The position numbers and the translations under genes were made by a program. Source: Fidelibacterota bacterium (GTDB lineage: Bacteria > Pseudomonadota > Alphaproteobacteria > Rhodospirillales > Rhodospirillaceae). Taken from it: 64,000 nucleotides of DNA. The DNA is taken from contig CANJMF010000010.1 in NCBI GenBank assembly GCA_947475895.1, positions 1 to 64,000 on the forward strand, in the 5' to 3' direction. The notes below the pieces were generated by a model. It did no database searches and had not been told where the DNA came from. It saw nothing but the letters and a program-made list of their open reading frames with translations. Shown in pieces: positions 9,269-17,845 of this stretch; position 1 is the first letter of the stretch, and every line of letters begins with the position of its first letter.

Positions 9269-9792
9269 TTGGAACCTGATGGCGGTGCTTGTGAGAGCGC
9301 CGCGCGAATTTTTGCGGCCATTGCTTCAAGGTCTTTCGGGTTCGCGCGAATGTCAAAGCTTGGCATGAGAGGTGCGACCGTTTTGCGCGGAATGACGTGG
9401 AAATGCAAATGCGGCACCGTCTGCCCATTGCCATTGTTTTGAACGACGGTGAAACCTTGAACACAGAGGCCATCGATTTGCGCCTGACCGATGCGGCGCA
9501 CGACAGCCATAAGGCGTGCCAAATCTTCAGCATCTTCCTCAAGCAAATTGCGGGCGCGCGAAACCTTTGAAATGACCAGAACGTGTCCGGGGTGCACGGG
9601 CGCACGATCCATGAAAGCCAGGACTTGCTCGTCCTCGTACACTTTGACAGGGGAGAGCTCGCCCCGAATCATGCGGGCGAAGGGATTGTTGGGATCGTAA
9701 GCTTCGTGAAGCGGGACCGCCTGTCCGGGCGTTGATGACACCGCGAGCAGAGCGATGGCAGCGCATACGAATTTGAAAAAGGCGCTTCTCAT
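9265..9792 (-). CDS. HIT-family protein with an N-terminal signal peptide
   Basis: 175 residues from ATG 9792. Residues 1-24 form a convincing Sec signal: a basic start (MRSAFFK), a hydrophobic core (FVCAAIALLAVSS) and a small-residue cleavage end (PGQA). The mature part is a complete HIT domain with FMDRAPVHPGHVLVISK and the HLHFHVIP nucleotide-phosphate motif. HIT proteins hydrolyse or transfer nucleotidyl groups and are normally cytosolic, so an exported one is unusual. The open frame extends to 9897, but the ATG at 9792 matches the signal peptide. First gene of the pirin operon. Confidence 0.85.
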   Translation of the reverse strand: MRSAFFKFVCAAIALLAVSSTPGQAVPLHEAYDPNNPFARMIRGELSPVKVYEDEQVLAFMDRAPVHPGHVLVISKVSRARNLLEEDAEDLARLMAVVRRIGQAQIDGLCVQGFTVVQNNGNGQTVPHLHFHVIPRKTVAPLMPSFDIRANPKDLEAMAAKIRAALSQAPPSGSK

Positions 9793-9892
9793 GACAGCGT
9801 CCGTGTTCCGATGCCCATAAGGATCGCCTCGGCTAGGCAACCGCATACTTATTATATAGCGAGAATAAACACCTTGGGACGCCGCCCATTGG

Positions 9893-9985
9893 TACAATTA
9901 TGTGAACCAATTCCCATGCCGGACGTTGAGAAATAACGGGTCAACAGGTGCGGCTTTCCCAAAAGGGGCCTAACCCCCTTTTTTA
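9893..9985 (+). ncRNA. Possible small RNA ending in an intrinsic terminator
   Basis: Between the divergent HIT and peroxiredoxin genes is a terminator-like hairpin with no gene on either side that it could serve. Just before it is a second hairpin, GTTGA at about 9926-9930 pairing with TCAAC about 11 nt later. An AT-rich stretch near 9847-9865 (TATTATATAG) could supply a -10 box. This is the pattern of a short independent transcript of about 90 nt, but I do not recognise an RNA family and the boundaries are guesses. Confidence 0.25.
9961..9984. terminator. Intrinsic terminator-like hairpin, bidirectional
   Basis: AAAAGGGG (9961-9968), a 6-nt loop, then CCCCTTTT (9975-9982) and two more T. 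A-run and T-run flank the GC part, so it could stop transcription from either side. It lies between two divergent genes, which is unexpected for an ordinary gene end. Confidence 0.55.
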
Positions 9986-10083
9986 TTGGGCGCATTGTAA
10001 CCCGGGCTTGAGCAATTAGCCGCGCCGGAGCATATCATCATCCGCGTTATCGGATTGCGTAAGCTCAATTAGGAGAAGACGAG

Positions 10084-10614
10084 ATGATTGGACGGAAGTT
10101 ACCCCAGATCACTTTCAAGACCCGCGTACGCGACGAAAGCATCGAAGGACCGAATCCTTTCCGGTGGCAGGATATGACCACGGATGATTTTTTCGCCAAG
10201 AAGCGCGTTGCTGTATTTTCACTGCCGGGTGCGTTCACGCCGACGTGCTCCAGCAAACAATGCCCGTCTTATGATCTGGCTTATGAAGAGTTTAAAAAGC
10301 TAAAGGTCGATGAAGTGTATTGCATCACGGTCAACGATGCGTTCGTGACGTTTCAGTGGGGCAAAAACCTCAACCTCAAGAACGTCAAAATCATTCCGGA
10401 CGGCAATGGCGACTTCACGCGCCGCATGGGAATGCTCATCGACAAATCGCATGTCGGCTTTGGTTATCGCAGCTGGCGCTATTCGATGGTCGTCAATGAC
10501 GGTGTCGTCGAAAAGTGGTTCGAAGAAGCCGGCATCAACGACGAAGGTCAGAACGGTGATCCTTATGAAGTGACTGACCCCGAAACGATGCTGAAATATC
10601 TGCGTTCGGTCTAA
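10084..10614 (+). CDS. Peroxiredoxin, Prx5/AhpE-like (type II)
   Basis: 176 residues. The peroxidatic cysteine sits in LPGAFTPTCSSKQCPSY, the Prx5 signature, with conserved Arg and Trp further on (RSWRYSMVV). By family it reduces hydrogen peroxide and alkyl hydroperoxides using glutaredoxin or thioredoxin in the cytosol. AGGAG at 10071-10075 supports the ATG at 10084. It is divergent from the HIT-pirin operon, so both sides of this intergenic region carry oxidative-stress-type genes. Confidence 0.93.
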   Translation: MIGRKLPQITFKTRVRDESIEGPNPFRWQDMTTDDFFAKKRVAVFSLPGAFTPTCSSKQCPSYDLAYEEFKKLKVDEVYCITVNDAFVTFQWGKNLNLKNVKIIPDGNGDFTRRMGMLIDKSHVGFGYRSWRYSMVVNDGVVEKWFEEAGINDEGQNGDPYEVTDPETMLKYLRSV

Positions 10615-10649
10615 CCCGTAACGTCTAAGCCCGGAGTCTTGGAATAGGC

Positions 10650-12842
10650 ATGTCCCTTCGCCGCAATCTCCTTTCGCGTCCGCTCTTTACGTGGGCGCGA
10701 AAGGCATTACCGGCCATGTCCGATACCGAGCGCGAGGCCTTGGAAGCCGGTGATGTGTGGTGGGATGCCGCACTCTTCACAGGCAAGCCCGACTGGAACG
10801 CGCTGCTGGCAACGCCGCCGGCAGCGCTTTCTGCCGAGGAACGCGAATTCCTCGATGGGCCCGTCGAGCATCTGTGCGCCATGCTCGACGACTGGCGCAT
10901 CAATACCGAACTCCACGACTTACCACCCGAAGTTTGGGCTTATTTGCGAAGCGAGCGATTCTTCGGGATGATCATCCCGAAAGACTACGGCGGTCGCGGT
11001 TTCTCCGCTTATGCGCACTCGGAAGTCGTGCGCAAAATCTCTACCCGCTCTATCGCGGCGGCGGTCACCGTCATGGTGCCCAATTCGCTCGGCCCGGGTG
11101 AATTGCTGATTCGATTTGGCACGCCAGCGCAACGCGATCACTGGTTGCCGCGTCTCGCGGACGGGCGCGAGATTCCCTGTTTTGGATTGACCAGCCCCGA
11201 AGCTGGTTCGGATGCGGCCGCGATGGTCGATCGCGGTGTGATCGTACGCGGTGTCCATGAAGGCCAGGAGACACTGGGCATTCGTCTCAATTGGCATAAG
11301 CGCTACATTACCTTAGGGCCCGTAGCGACGGTGATGGGCCTAGCGTTCAAGCTTTTCGATCCCGACCGATTGATCGGAGAGACGGAGGAGCGCGGTATTA
11401 CGCTTGCGTTGATTCCCACAAACACCGCCGGCATCGAAATAGGTCGCCGCCATATTCCGGCGCTCCAGGCCTTTCAAAATGGGCCGAACCAAGGGCACAA
11501 CGTTTTCATCCCGTTGAGCTGGGTCATTGGCGGAACCGAACGCATGGGCCAAGGTTGGAAAATGCTCATGACCGCGCTCGCGGCCGGTCGCGGAATTTCG
11601 CTGCCTTCGCTTTCAGCTGCCGGCGCCGCGTTCGCCGCACGAACAACAGGCGCCTACGCGCGCGTGCGCGAGCAGTTTCATGTGCCGATCAGCATGTTCG
11701 AAGGGGTGCAGGAGCCCTTGGGTCGCATTGCCGCAACCGCTTATCTCTTGGATGCCGCGCGGCGTCTCACGTGCGCGGGACTCGATCAGGGTCATCATCC
11801 TGCAGTGATTTCCGCCATTATGAAACATCAGGCAACCGAGCGCATGCGTTTGGCAATCAATGATGCAATGGATATTCACGGCGGCAAGGCCGTTGTTGAT
11901 GGGCCGCGCAATTATCTTGGGAATATTTATCGCTCGATTCCGGTCGGCATCACAGTGGAAGGCGCCAACATCCTCACCCGTAACCTCATCGTGTTCGGGC
12001 AAGGGGCAATCCGCTGCCATCCTTACCTCTGGCAAGAAATGCAGGCGCTCGACGACCCGGACGCCGCAAAGGGTTTGGTAAGCTTCGACGCAATTGTCTG
12101 GAAACATATCGGACATAGTATTCGCACGGCGCTGCGCACATTCTTTCATAGTTGGACGGGCGCTATCTTCGCGGCAGCCCCGGCGGTGGGCGTTGCGACG
12201 CCGTTCTATCGGCGGATGTCCCGCTACGCAGCGACCTTTGCGTTTCTCGCCGATATGGCGCTACTCACGCTGGGCGGCGCGCTGAAACGCAAAGAGATGC
12301 TGTCGGCTCGCCTGGGTGACATCCTAGCGGAGCTTTATCTGTTGTCGTCGGTGCTCAAGCGTTGGCATGATGAAGGGCGGCACAAAGCCGATCTGCCACT
12401 AGTAACGGCGTGTATGGAGAATGGCTTCGCCGCAATCGAGACGCATATAAATCACGTGCTTGCGAACTTCCCCAACCGCCCCATTGCGTGGTTCGCACGG
12501 TTTATTACGTTGCCTTTTGGACGCCGCTGCCGCGGCGCTTCTGATCATATGATGCGCGCGTGTGCGCAACTGATTAGCGAGCCCAGCTCTACGCGCGACC
12601 GTGTAGCGGCAAATGTGTTCGTCGGTGGCGCGACGGCGCAACTCGAGGATGCGTTTGTGCGCGTTACATCCACTGCACCGATTTTAAAACGACTGCGAGA
12701 CGGTAAAATTCACGATTGGCACACGGTGGATGCGGCTTTATTGAGCGCGACGGAACGCGTTCAATTGGAAATGATGGAAAAAAGTGTGACCGAGGTGATT
12801 ACGGTCGACGATTTTGCGCCAGCCGAGTTAACGCATACCTGA
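10650..12842 (+). CDS. fadE: Acyl-CoA dehydrogenase, FadE type
   Basis: 730 residues, close to the length of FadE-class enzymes. The N-terminal acyl-CoA dehydrogenase fold carries FGMIIPKDYGGRGFS and the FAD-binding stretch CFGLTSPEAGSDAAAM. The helical C-terminal part has DIHGGKAVVDGPRNYLG, followed by the long extra DUF1974-like domain (about residues 480-730) that marks FadE. It catalyses the first oxidation of fatty-acid beta-oxidation and passes electrons to the ETF/quinone system. It follows the peroxiredoxin gene by 35 nt and may be cotranscribed. No other beta-oxidation gene is in the window. Confidence 0.93.
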   Translation: MSLRRNLLSRPLFTWARKALPAMSDTEREALEAGDVWWDAALFTGKPDWNALLATPPAALSAEEREFLDGPVEHLCAMLDDWRINTELHDLPPEVWAYLRSERFFGMIIPKDYGGRGFSAYAHSEVVRKISTRSIAAAVTVMVPNSLGPGELLIRFGTPAQRDHWLPRLADGREIPCFGLTSPEAGSDAAAMVDRGVIVRGVHEGQETLGIRLNWHKRYITLGPVATVMGLAFKLFDPDRLIGETEERGITLALIPTNTAGIEIGRRHIPALQAFQNGPNQGHNVFIPLSWVIGGTERMGQGWKMLMTALAAGRGISLPSLSAAGAAFAARTTGAYARVREQFHVPISMFEGVQEPLGRIAATAYLLDAARRLTCAGLDQGHHPAVISAIMKHQATERMRLAINDAMDIHGGKAVVDGPRNYLGNIYRSIPVGITVEGANILTRNLIVFGQGAIRCHPYLWQEMQALDDPDAAKGLVSFDAIVWKHIGHSIRTALRTFFHSWTGAIFAAAPAVGVATPFYRRMSRYAATFAFLADMALLTLGGALKRKEMLSARLGDILAELYLLSSVLKRWHDEGRHKADLPLVTACMENGFAAIETHINHVLANFPNRPIAWFARFITLPFGRRCRGASDHMMRACAQLISEPSSTRDRVAANVFVGGATAQLEDAFVRVTSTAPILKRLRDGKIHDWHTVDAALLSATERVQLEMMEKSVTEVITVDDFAPAELTHT

Positions 12843-12901
12843 AACGTTTTTTCGCGACCGCCGTTAAGGCTCGTATCCCTTTCTCATATACGGGTCGAAA
12901 A

Positions 12902-13405
12902 ATGACGCACGAAAAGTTGTCTCCCGAAGAAGCCGAGCACGAATTCTGGCAGCACCTGAAGCACGGACAAACGGTCATGCTCGGTGTTGACGTTGCTGGT
13001 CACCATACGCAACCGATGACGGCGTTCGCCGAGCCTGAGAGTAATCTCGTGTGGTTTTTTACGCGCGATGACCTCGATCTCGTGAAAGAGGTGGCAGCGA
13101 ATGGCGACGGTAAATTTGTACTCGTATCCAAGGACGAAAAGATTTACGCCGATATCCGTGGCACGCTGAGCATTTCTCGCGACAAACTGCGGATCGATAA
13201 ATATTGGAATCCCATGGTTGCTGCTTGGTACCCGGAAGGAAAAGACGATCCGCAGCTGACGCTTCTCAGGTTCGTACCCGATGAGGGACAACTCTGGGTT
13301 TCAAAGCAGGGCCTCATTCGGCTCGCATTCCAGATGGCAAAAGCCAAACTCTCTAAAACGATGCCAAACGTGGGCGGCGTAGCAGACGTCAACTTCAAGC
13401 ACTAA
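12902..13405 (+). CDS. Pyridoxamine 5'-phosphate oxidase-like (general stress protein 26 type)
   Basis: 167 residues with the split-barrel flavin-nucleotide-binding fold. Visible features are TQPMTAFAEPESNLVWFFTR near the N-terminus and DKYWNPMVAAWYPEGKDDP in the middle, typical of the GSP26/YdaG-like group. Such proteins bind FMN or FAD and their reactions are mostly unknown. The frame is open back to 12716 inside fadE, but the ATG at 12902 gives the family N-terminus (MTHEKLSPEEAEHEFW). It lies 59 nt after fadE and converges on the transglutaminase-like gene. Confidence 0.85.
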   Translation: MTHEKLSPEEAEHEFWQHLKHGQTVMLGVDVAGHHTQPMTAFAEPESNLVWFFTRDDLDLVKEVAANGDGKFVLVSKDEKIYADIRGTLSISRDKLRIDKYWNPMVAAWYPEGKDDPQLTLLRFVPDEGQLWVSKQGLIRLAFQMAKAKLSKTMPNVGGVADVNFKH

Positions 13406-13445
13406 AGTCAGTTCCCGTTTCCTATCGTTTTTCCGTAAATTATCG

Positions 13446-14345
13446 TTAAGCCGCAACGTCGTTGAGAAGCTCGACCCTCACGGCGACGTCTAATGTATGC
13501 TCGCCGCCGCCCATGATGACCCCACGAAGGGGCGTGACATCGGAAAAGTCCCGACCATATGCCACCGCGATGTGCTCGTTCGTGACGACGAGCGCATTGG
13601 TTGGATCGAACTCAAGCCAGCCGTGCTCAAGTCCGCACCAAACCGACACCCAAGCATGGCTTGCGTCGGCGCCGATTAAAGTTATCCCTTCGGCGTTCGC
13701 GGGTCCGTGCGTCTTCAGATATCCCGACACATAACGCGCCGGCAAACCAAGGCCGCGAAGACCCGCAATCATGGCATGGGCGAAATCCTGGCAGACGCCC
13801 TTTCGCCCCTCCATGATCTCCGGCACCGAGGTGCGAATCGTCGTCGCTCCAGGCACGTAAGCGAACTGAGCTTTGAAACTTTTCGCCAACGCATACGCGG
13901 CTTGCGCTAAAGGCGCGCCGGGCGTGAAGGACTCTTGCGCAAACACCGTCGCTGCGAGATCGAAACTCACAAGCGGGGAGGCATATATGAATTCGGAAAC
14001 ATCTGGAAACGCAGGGAAGGCGTCAGCACGCATTGCCTCGCGCACAGTTTCCCAGGCGGGCGCTGACGGTAATTCCGTCCAATCAGGTGAGGTTACTTCG
14101 ACAATCGCGCGCTGCACTACAATGAGTTCTTGGTGCGCGGTCTCGATCGCGATGTGATGCATGCTGTTGCCGAAGTGATCGTGGAAGGCCACAGACCAGG
14201 CCGGCTGCGGTGACACATCGATCTGATGTTCAAGCAACTTCTGGCGAGAATTTTCAATTGGCGAGAGGCGCGCTGTATGCAGCCCTAAGTCTACCGTAGT
14301 GCCGTATGTGTACTTCGTCTCGTGGGTGATGCCGTAACGCTTCAT
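13446..14345 (-). CDS. Transglutaminase-like protein (bacterial TG N-terminal domain)
   Basis: 299 residues. The N-terminus MKRYGITHETKYTY is the bacterial transglutaminase-like N-terminal domain. The papain-fold catalytic triad is visible as Cys in RKGVCQDFAH, His in GADASHAW and Asp in LEFDPTN. By family these act as cysteine peptidases or amide-transfer enzymes. It overlaps the ATP-grasp/alpha-E gene by four bases and is the last gene of the cluster. This gene set has been predicted from comparative genomics to make or trim peptide or amide modifications, but it has no firm biochemical role. Confidence 0.9.
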   Translation of the reverse strand: MKRYGITHETKYTYGTTVDLGLHTARLSPIENSRQKLLEHQIDVSPQPAWSVAFHDHFGNSMHHIAIETAHQELIVVQRAIVEVTSPDWTELPSAPAWETVREAMRADAFPAFPDVSEFIYASPLVSFDLAATVFAQESFTPGAPLAQAAYALAKSFKAQFAYVPGATTIRTSVPEIMEGRKGVCQDFAHAMIAGLRGLGLPARYVSGYLKTHGPANAEGITLIGADASHAWVSVWCGLEHGWLEFDPTNALVVTNEHIAVAYGRDFSDVTPLRGVIMGGGEHTLDVAVRVELLNDVAA

Positions 14346-16813
14346 GACACTGCCCTCGCGCCGCCCGTCACGCCAAACACGACCGATTGTGCCGCCTTGA
14401 TGTGGGAGAAGAAGCTGCGGCTGAGCATCTCGGAGAGTTCACCGAGATCGTTACGGCAATTTTGAACGCCCGCGCCGATGGATTTAAGCCGATCGCCTGG
14501 AATCTCGGCAAAGGGCACCGTGGCGCGCAGAGCGTCCAGTTGGCGCTGCACCAACAGCTTTTCCGCGGCAAGTGGATCGTGGCCAATCAATCCGTCCAAT
14601 TCCCCGCGTAGCAATTCGAGTTGATAGATCAACGCGCGCGGATTCAATCCATCCGTCAGCACGACATCCACGGCGGCCAGTGTGTAGGGGTCCATGGGGA
14701 AACGGCGACGATGAGTGATGAGCGAGTCACAGAGCTCAAGGATAATACGTACGCTCAATTCGACACGTTCCGGGCGTTCGCCCAGAAGGCTTTCGATGTA
14801 AGAGCAAATGGTTTGGCCGCGTTCAATGCGACGCCCGATTTCCAAGAAGCGCCATCCCATGCCGCGAGTCATGTTTTCGGCGATCAACCCGCTGAGCGTA
14901 GCAATCGTCAGGATGCCGGCATCGAGCCGCCCGAGCACCGTATCCAAATCGCCGGTGCCGGCAGGTTGGGTCGATTTACTAAGCGCGGCAATCAGGCGCC
15001 ACATGTCTTGCGAAAGGCGGTCGCGAAGCGCGATTCCAAGCTGACGTAAGCTGGTTTGGTAGCGATCAAGCGTGCTGTCTGCACCCAGGCATTCGGCAAA
15101 GCCCTCTGAGAAAACAGTACTGTCGACGCGCGCGCGCCCTTTGCTTTCACCAATCCATTCGGTCTTCAGAAGCAATGTGGCCAGCAATTCAAGTTCTGCC
15201 GCATCGCGAGGGCTGGGCGCCCCGCGAATGAGGCGTGAGACCACGGCGCGTAGTTGCCGCAAACCTGAATCGATACGTTCCATATAGCGGCCGAACCAGA
15301 ATAGGTCGTCAGCCGTTCGGCTGCCGACGGCATCGGCTACGCGATGAATTTTGCGCAGCTCCACCAGTCCTTCGGTCCCCATAGTGTCGGAGGACATTTC
15401 TTCTTTTAAGATCCATACGTCCTTCACCACGCCGCCGAGGCGAAGCGACGGACGTTGGTCGTTGCGGTCGGCGAGACGCGCGACGCCGCCAGGCAGCGGG
15501 ACCCATGAGTCGCCGGCGGAAATAGCGCTGCTGCGAAAAACAATTGGTCGAGGCTCTAGACCCTTTTCGGCAATTGTCGGCACACGGCTATGATGCACAC
15601 GCTGGACGGCGACGTACTGCCCCGGATCGGCTTTCAGCTTAGCGAGGAAAGCGGCCTTATCCTCCACAGCCATCAAAGCGGTGTCGATGGGAAATGGATT
15701 GGGATCGAATGCCGACTGAAGAATGAATTTGTCGGGTGCCGCCAATACTTCAGCTAAGGGCATATCCTGGCCGCACCACCACGTTGTGACGGCCGGCAGC
15801 AACAGCTCCTCATGCAAAAGGCGCCGTGCGATCGCGGGCATGAACGGCGCGAACGCGGGTGTTTCAACGACAGCCGAGCCAGGCAGATTGAGGAGCGCAA
15901 CGTTTCCGGCCCGCGCCGCGGCGATCAGGCCGGCAACGCCCAAGGCCGAATCGGGGCGCAATTCCAAGGGATCGCAGTATTCGCCATCGACGCGGCGGTA
16001 AACGACATGTACGCGCGCGAGACCGTCCAACGTTTTTAAATAGACCATGCCTTCGCGCACAGTCAGATCCGAGCCCTGGGCGAGCGTAATACCAAGCTCA
16101 TGCGCCAGCAAAACGTGCTCAGGATAGGCCGAGTTGTGAGGACCCGGCGTCAGAAGAACGATGCCGGGATTGTCATCGAAACTGCTTCCGATCGCCTGCA
16201 AGCTGGTTTGCCACAGATCGATGGTGGGCTGCAGGCGATGAAGCGATGTATTGCGGAAGGCTTCCGGAAAACTACGGGCCGCGACGCTGCGGTGACGCAA
16301 CGCGTAGCCAATGCCGCCCGGCGCTTGCGTACGATCGGCCAAAACCCGCCACGAGCCTTCCGGCATGCGTACCAAATCGGCAGCATAAAAATGCAGGGGC
16401 GGCGCGTGGTTCGAGGTGACGTAGCGCAAAGGGCGCAGGAACGCCGGATTATTGAAGACGAGATAAGGCGGAAGCAGCTTCTCGCGAATCAAAACCTGCA
16501 AACCATAAATGTCCGCCAGAATCAGATTCAGCAATTTCGCACGTTGCGCGATGCCCGCCGAGACGACGCGCCACTCGGCCTCCGGCAAAATAAGCGGTAG
16601 CAGATCCATGGCCCATTCGGGCTGGTTCGCGTCACCGCCCTCAGGCAGGAATTGATCGGCGGCCGCCAAATGGTTCGCTGCGCGATTTTGCTTCTCGCGC
16701 ATCATCTCGGGCGGCATGCCCCAAACAAGCGCCATGATCTCGCGCCAATGAGGGCGAATGGATTTCTTGCCCGAAACCATCTCGTCATAAGCGATAGGGA
16801 CGGGCAGGCTCAT
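14342..16813 (-). CDS. Circularly permuted ATP-grasp protein fused to alpha-E domain
   Basis: 823 residues. The first ~480 residues are the type-2 circularly permuted ATP-grasp region (former DUF404/DUF407), seen in DIYGLQVLIREKLLPPYLVF, LTPGPHNSAYPEH and EYCDPLELRPDSALGVAGL. The remainder is the helical alpha-E domain (former DUF403), starting near DLFWFGRYMERIDSGLRQ. In many genomes these are two genes; here they are fused. The predicted chemistry is ATP-dependent amide or peptide bond formation. The gene starts 3 nt after the TG-DUF2126 gene and overlaps the next transglutaminase gene, so all three are one operon. Confidence 0.9.
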   Translation of the reverse strand: MSLPVPIAYDEMVSGKKSIRPHWREIMALVWGMPPEMMREKQNRAANHLAAADQFLPEGGDANQPEWAMDLLPLILPEAEWRVVSAGIAQRAKLLNLILADIYGLQVLIREKLLPPYLVFNNPAFLRPLRYVTSNHAPPLHFYAADLVRMPEGSWRVLADRTQAPGGIGYALRHRSVAARSFPEAFRNTSLHRLQPTIDLWQTSLQAIGSSFDDNPGIVLLTPGPHNSAYPEHVLLAHELGITLAQGSDLTVREGMVYLKTLDGLARVHVVYRRVDGEYCDPLELRPDSALGVAGLIAAARAGNVALLNLPGSAVVETPAFAPFMPAIARRLLHEELLLPAVTTWWCGQDMPLAEVLAAPDKFILQSAFDPNPFPIDTALMAVEDKAAFLAKLKADPGQYVAVQRVHHSRVPTIAEKGLEPRPIVFRSSAISAGDSWVPLPGGVARLADRNDQRPSLRLGGVVKDVWILKEEMSSDTMGTEGLVELRKIHRVADAVGSRTADDLFWFGRYMERIDSGLRQLRAVVSRLIRGAPSPRDAAELELLATLLLKTEWIGESKGRARVDSTVFSEGFAECLGADSTLDRYQTSLRQLGIALRDRLSQDMWRLIAALSKSTQPAGTGDLDTVLGRLDAGILTIATLSGLIAENMTRGMGWRFLEIGRRIERGQTICSYIESLLGERPERVELSVRIILELCDSLITHRRRFPMDPYTLAAVDVVLTDGLNPRALIYQLELLRGELDGLIGHDPLAAEKLLVQRQLDALRATVPFAEIPGDRLKSIGAGVQNCRNDLGELSEMLSRSFFSHIKAAQSVVFGVTGGARAVS

Positions 16814-16816
16814 GAT

Positions 16817-17845
16817 CTAAATGGCGCGCAAATCGAGGCTTATAGGATGTTCGCCGGCGAGGCGGCCGGGAACGGCGGTAAACGCGCCGCTCGTGTGCCC
16901 AAAGGGGAAGAAGCGCGCGCGACGGCGCGTCTCGGCCTCGTTGGCATTGACCGGAACGCGATCGAAGCTGCGTCCACCCGGATGACTCACATGATACGAA
17001 CACCCGCCGATGGAGCGTCCACTCCAGTTATCGTAAATGTCGAAGGTCAAAGGCGTGTTCACCGGTAGTGTTGGGTGCAGCGCGCGCGAGGGCTGCCACG
17101 CGCGGAAGCGCACACCCGCCACGTACTCGCTCTTCATTCCTGTCGCCCGTAAGGGAACGCGCTGGCCGTTACACAAAACGTCATATCGTTCCTCGGTGAG
17201 GCCGTTGAGTTTGATCTGCACGCGCTCCAACGAGCTGTCGACGGCGCGCGAGGTGCCCGCCGGTGCGGAATCTTCGCCCAAAACATGCCACGGCTCAAGC
17301 GCGTGGCGCAGTTCAAGTTCGACGCCCCGATAGGCGACTTTGCCGATCATGGGAAAGCGGAACTCGTAGTGGGCGTAAAACCAATCGGGATTAAATGTAT
17401 AGCCGGCCTGTTTTACTTCATCGAGGACGTCGCTGAAGTCGTTCCAGCAGAAATACGGCAACAGGAATTCATCGTGTAACCGCGTTCCATAGCGCGCGAG
17501 TTTGCGATTGTAGGGTTTGTCCCAAAAGGCAGAGAGAAGTCCGCGTAAGAGAAGTTGTTGCGCCATGCTCATGCGCGCGTGCGGCGGCATTTCAAAAGCG
17601 CGCAGTTCCAGCAAGCCAAGGCGGCCCGACGAACTGTCGGGTGAATAAAGTTTATCGATACAAAATTCGGTCCTGTGTGTGTTGCCGGTCACGTCCACCA
17701 GAATGTCGCGGAAGATGCGATCAGCTAACCACGGCGGCGCACCAGGCGCGCGATCTAAGGCGCGAAATGCAAGTTCGAGCTCGTAAGTGGAATCATCGCG
17801 CGCCTCATCGACGCGGGGATGCTGGCTTGTGGGGCCGATAAACAA
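16817..17845 (-). pseudogene. DUF2126 C-terminal part, separated by a frameshift
   Basis: This frame encodes the C-terminal ~340 residues of a DUF2126 protein (DVTGNTHRTEFCIDKLYSPD, FEMPPHARMSMAQQLLLRGL, and the conserved Trp/Arg-rich end). It has no proper start: the first possible codon is a TTG at 17845 in the middle of conserved sequence. Read upstream in the same frame it continues as GFWHNHPSLSYLFSG, which is exactly what should follow the other half of the gene. It is therefore the 3' part of the gene whose 5' part is 17755-20133. The frameshift is either a real mutation or a sequence error. TAG stop at 16817-16819, 3 nt before the ATP-grasp gene. Confidence 0.85.

Noticed and set aside
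12749-12775. GGAAC near the end of fadE as an EcfG promoter for the next gene
   Set aside because: No CGTT occurs at 16-17 nt spacing.
14621-15049. 142-codon plus-strand frame inside the ATP-grasp/alpha-E gene
   Set aside because: Antisense shadow of a conserved gene, with no domain or ribosome site.
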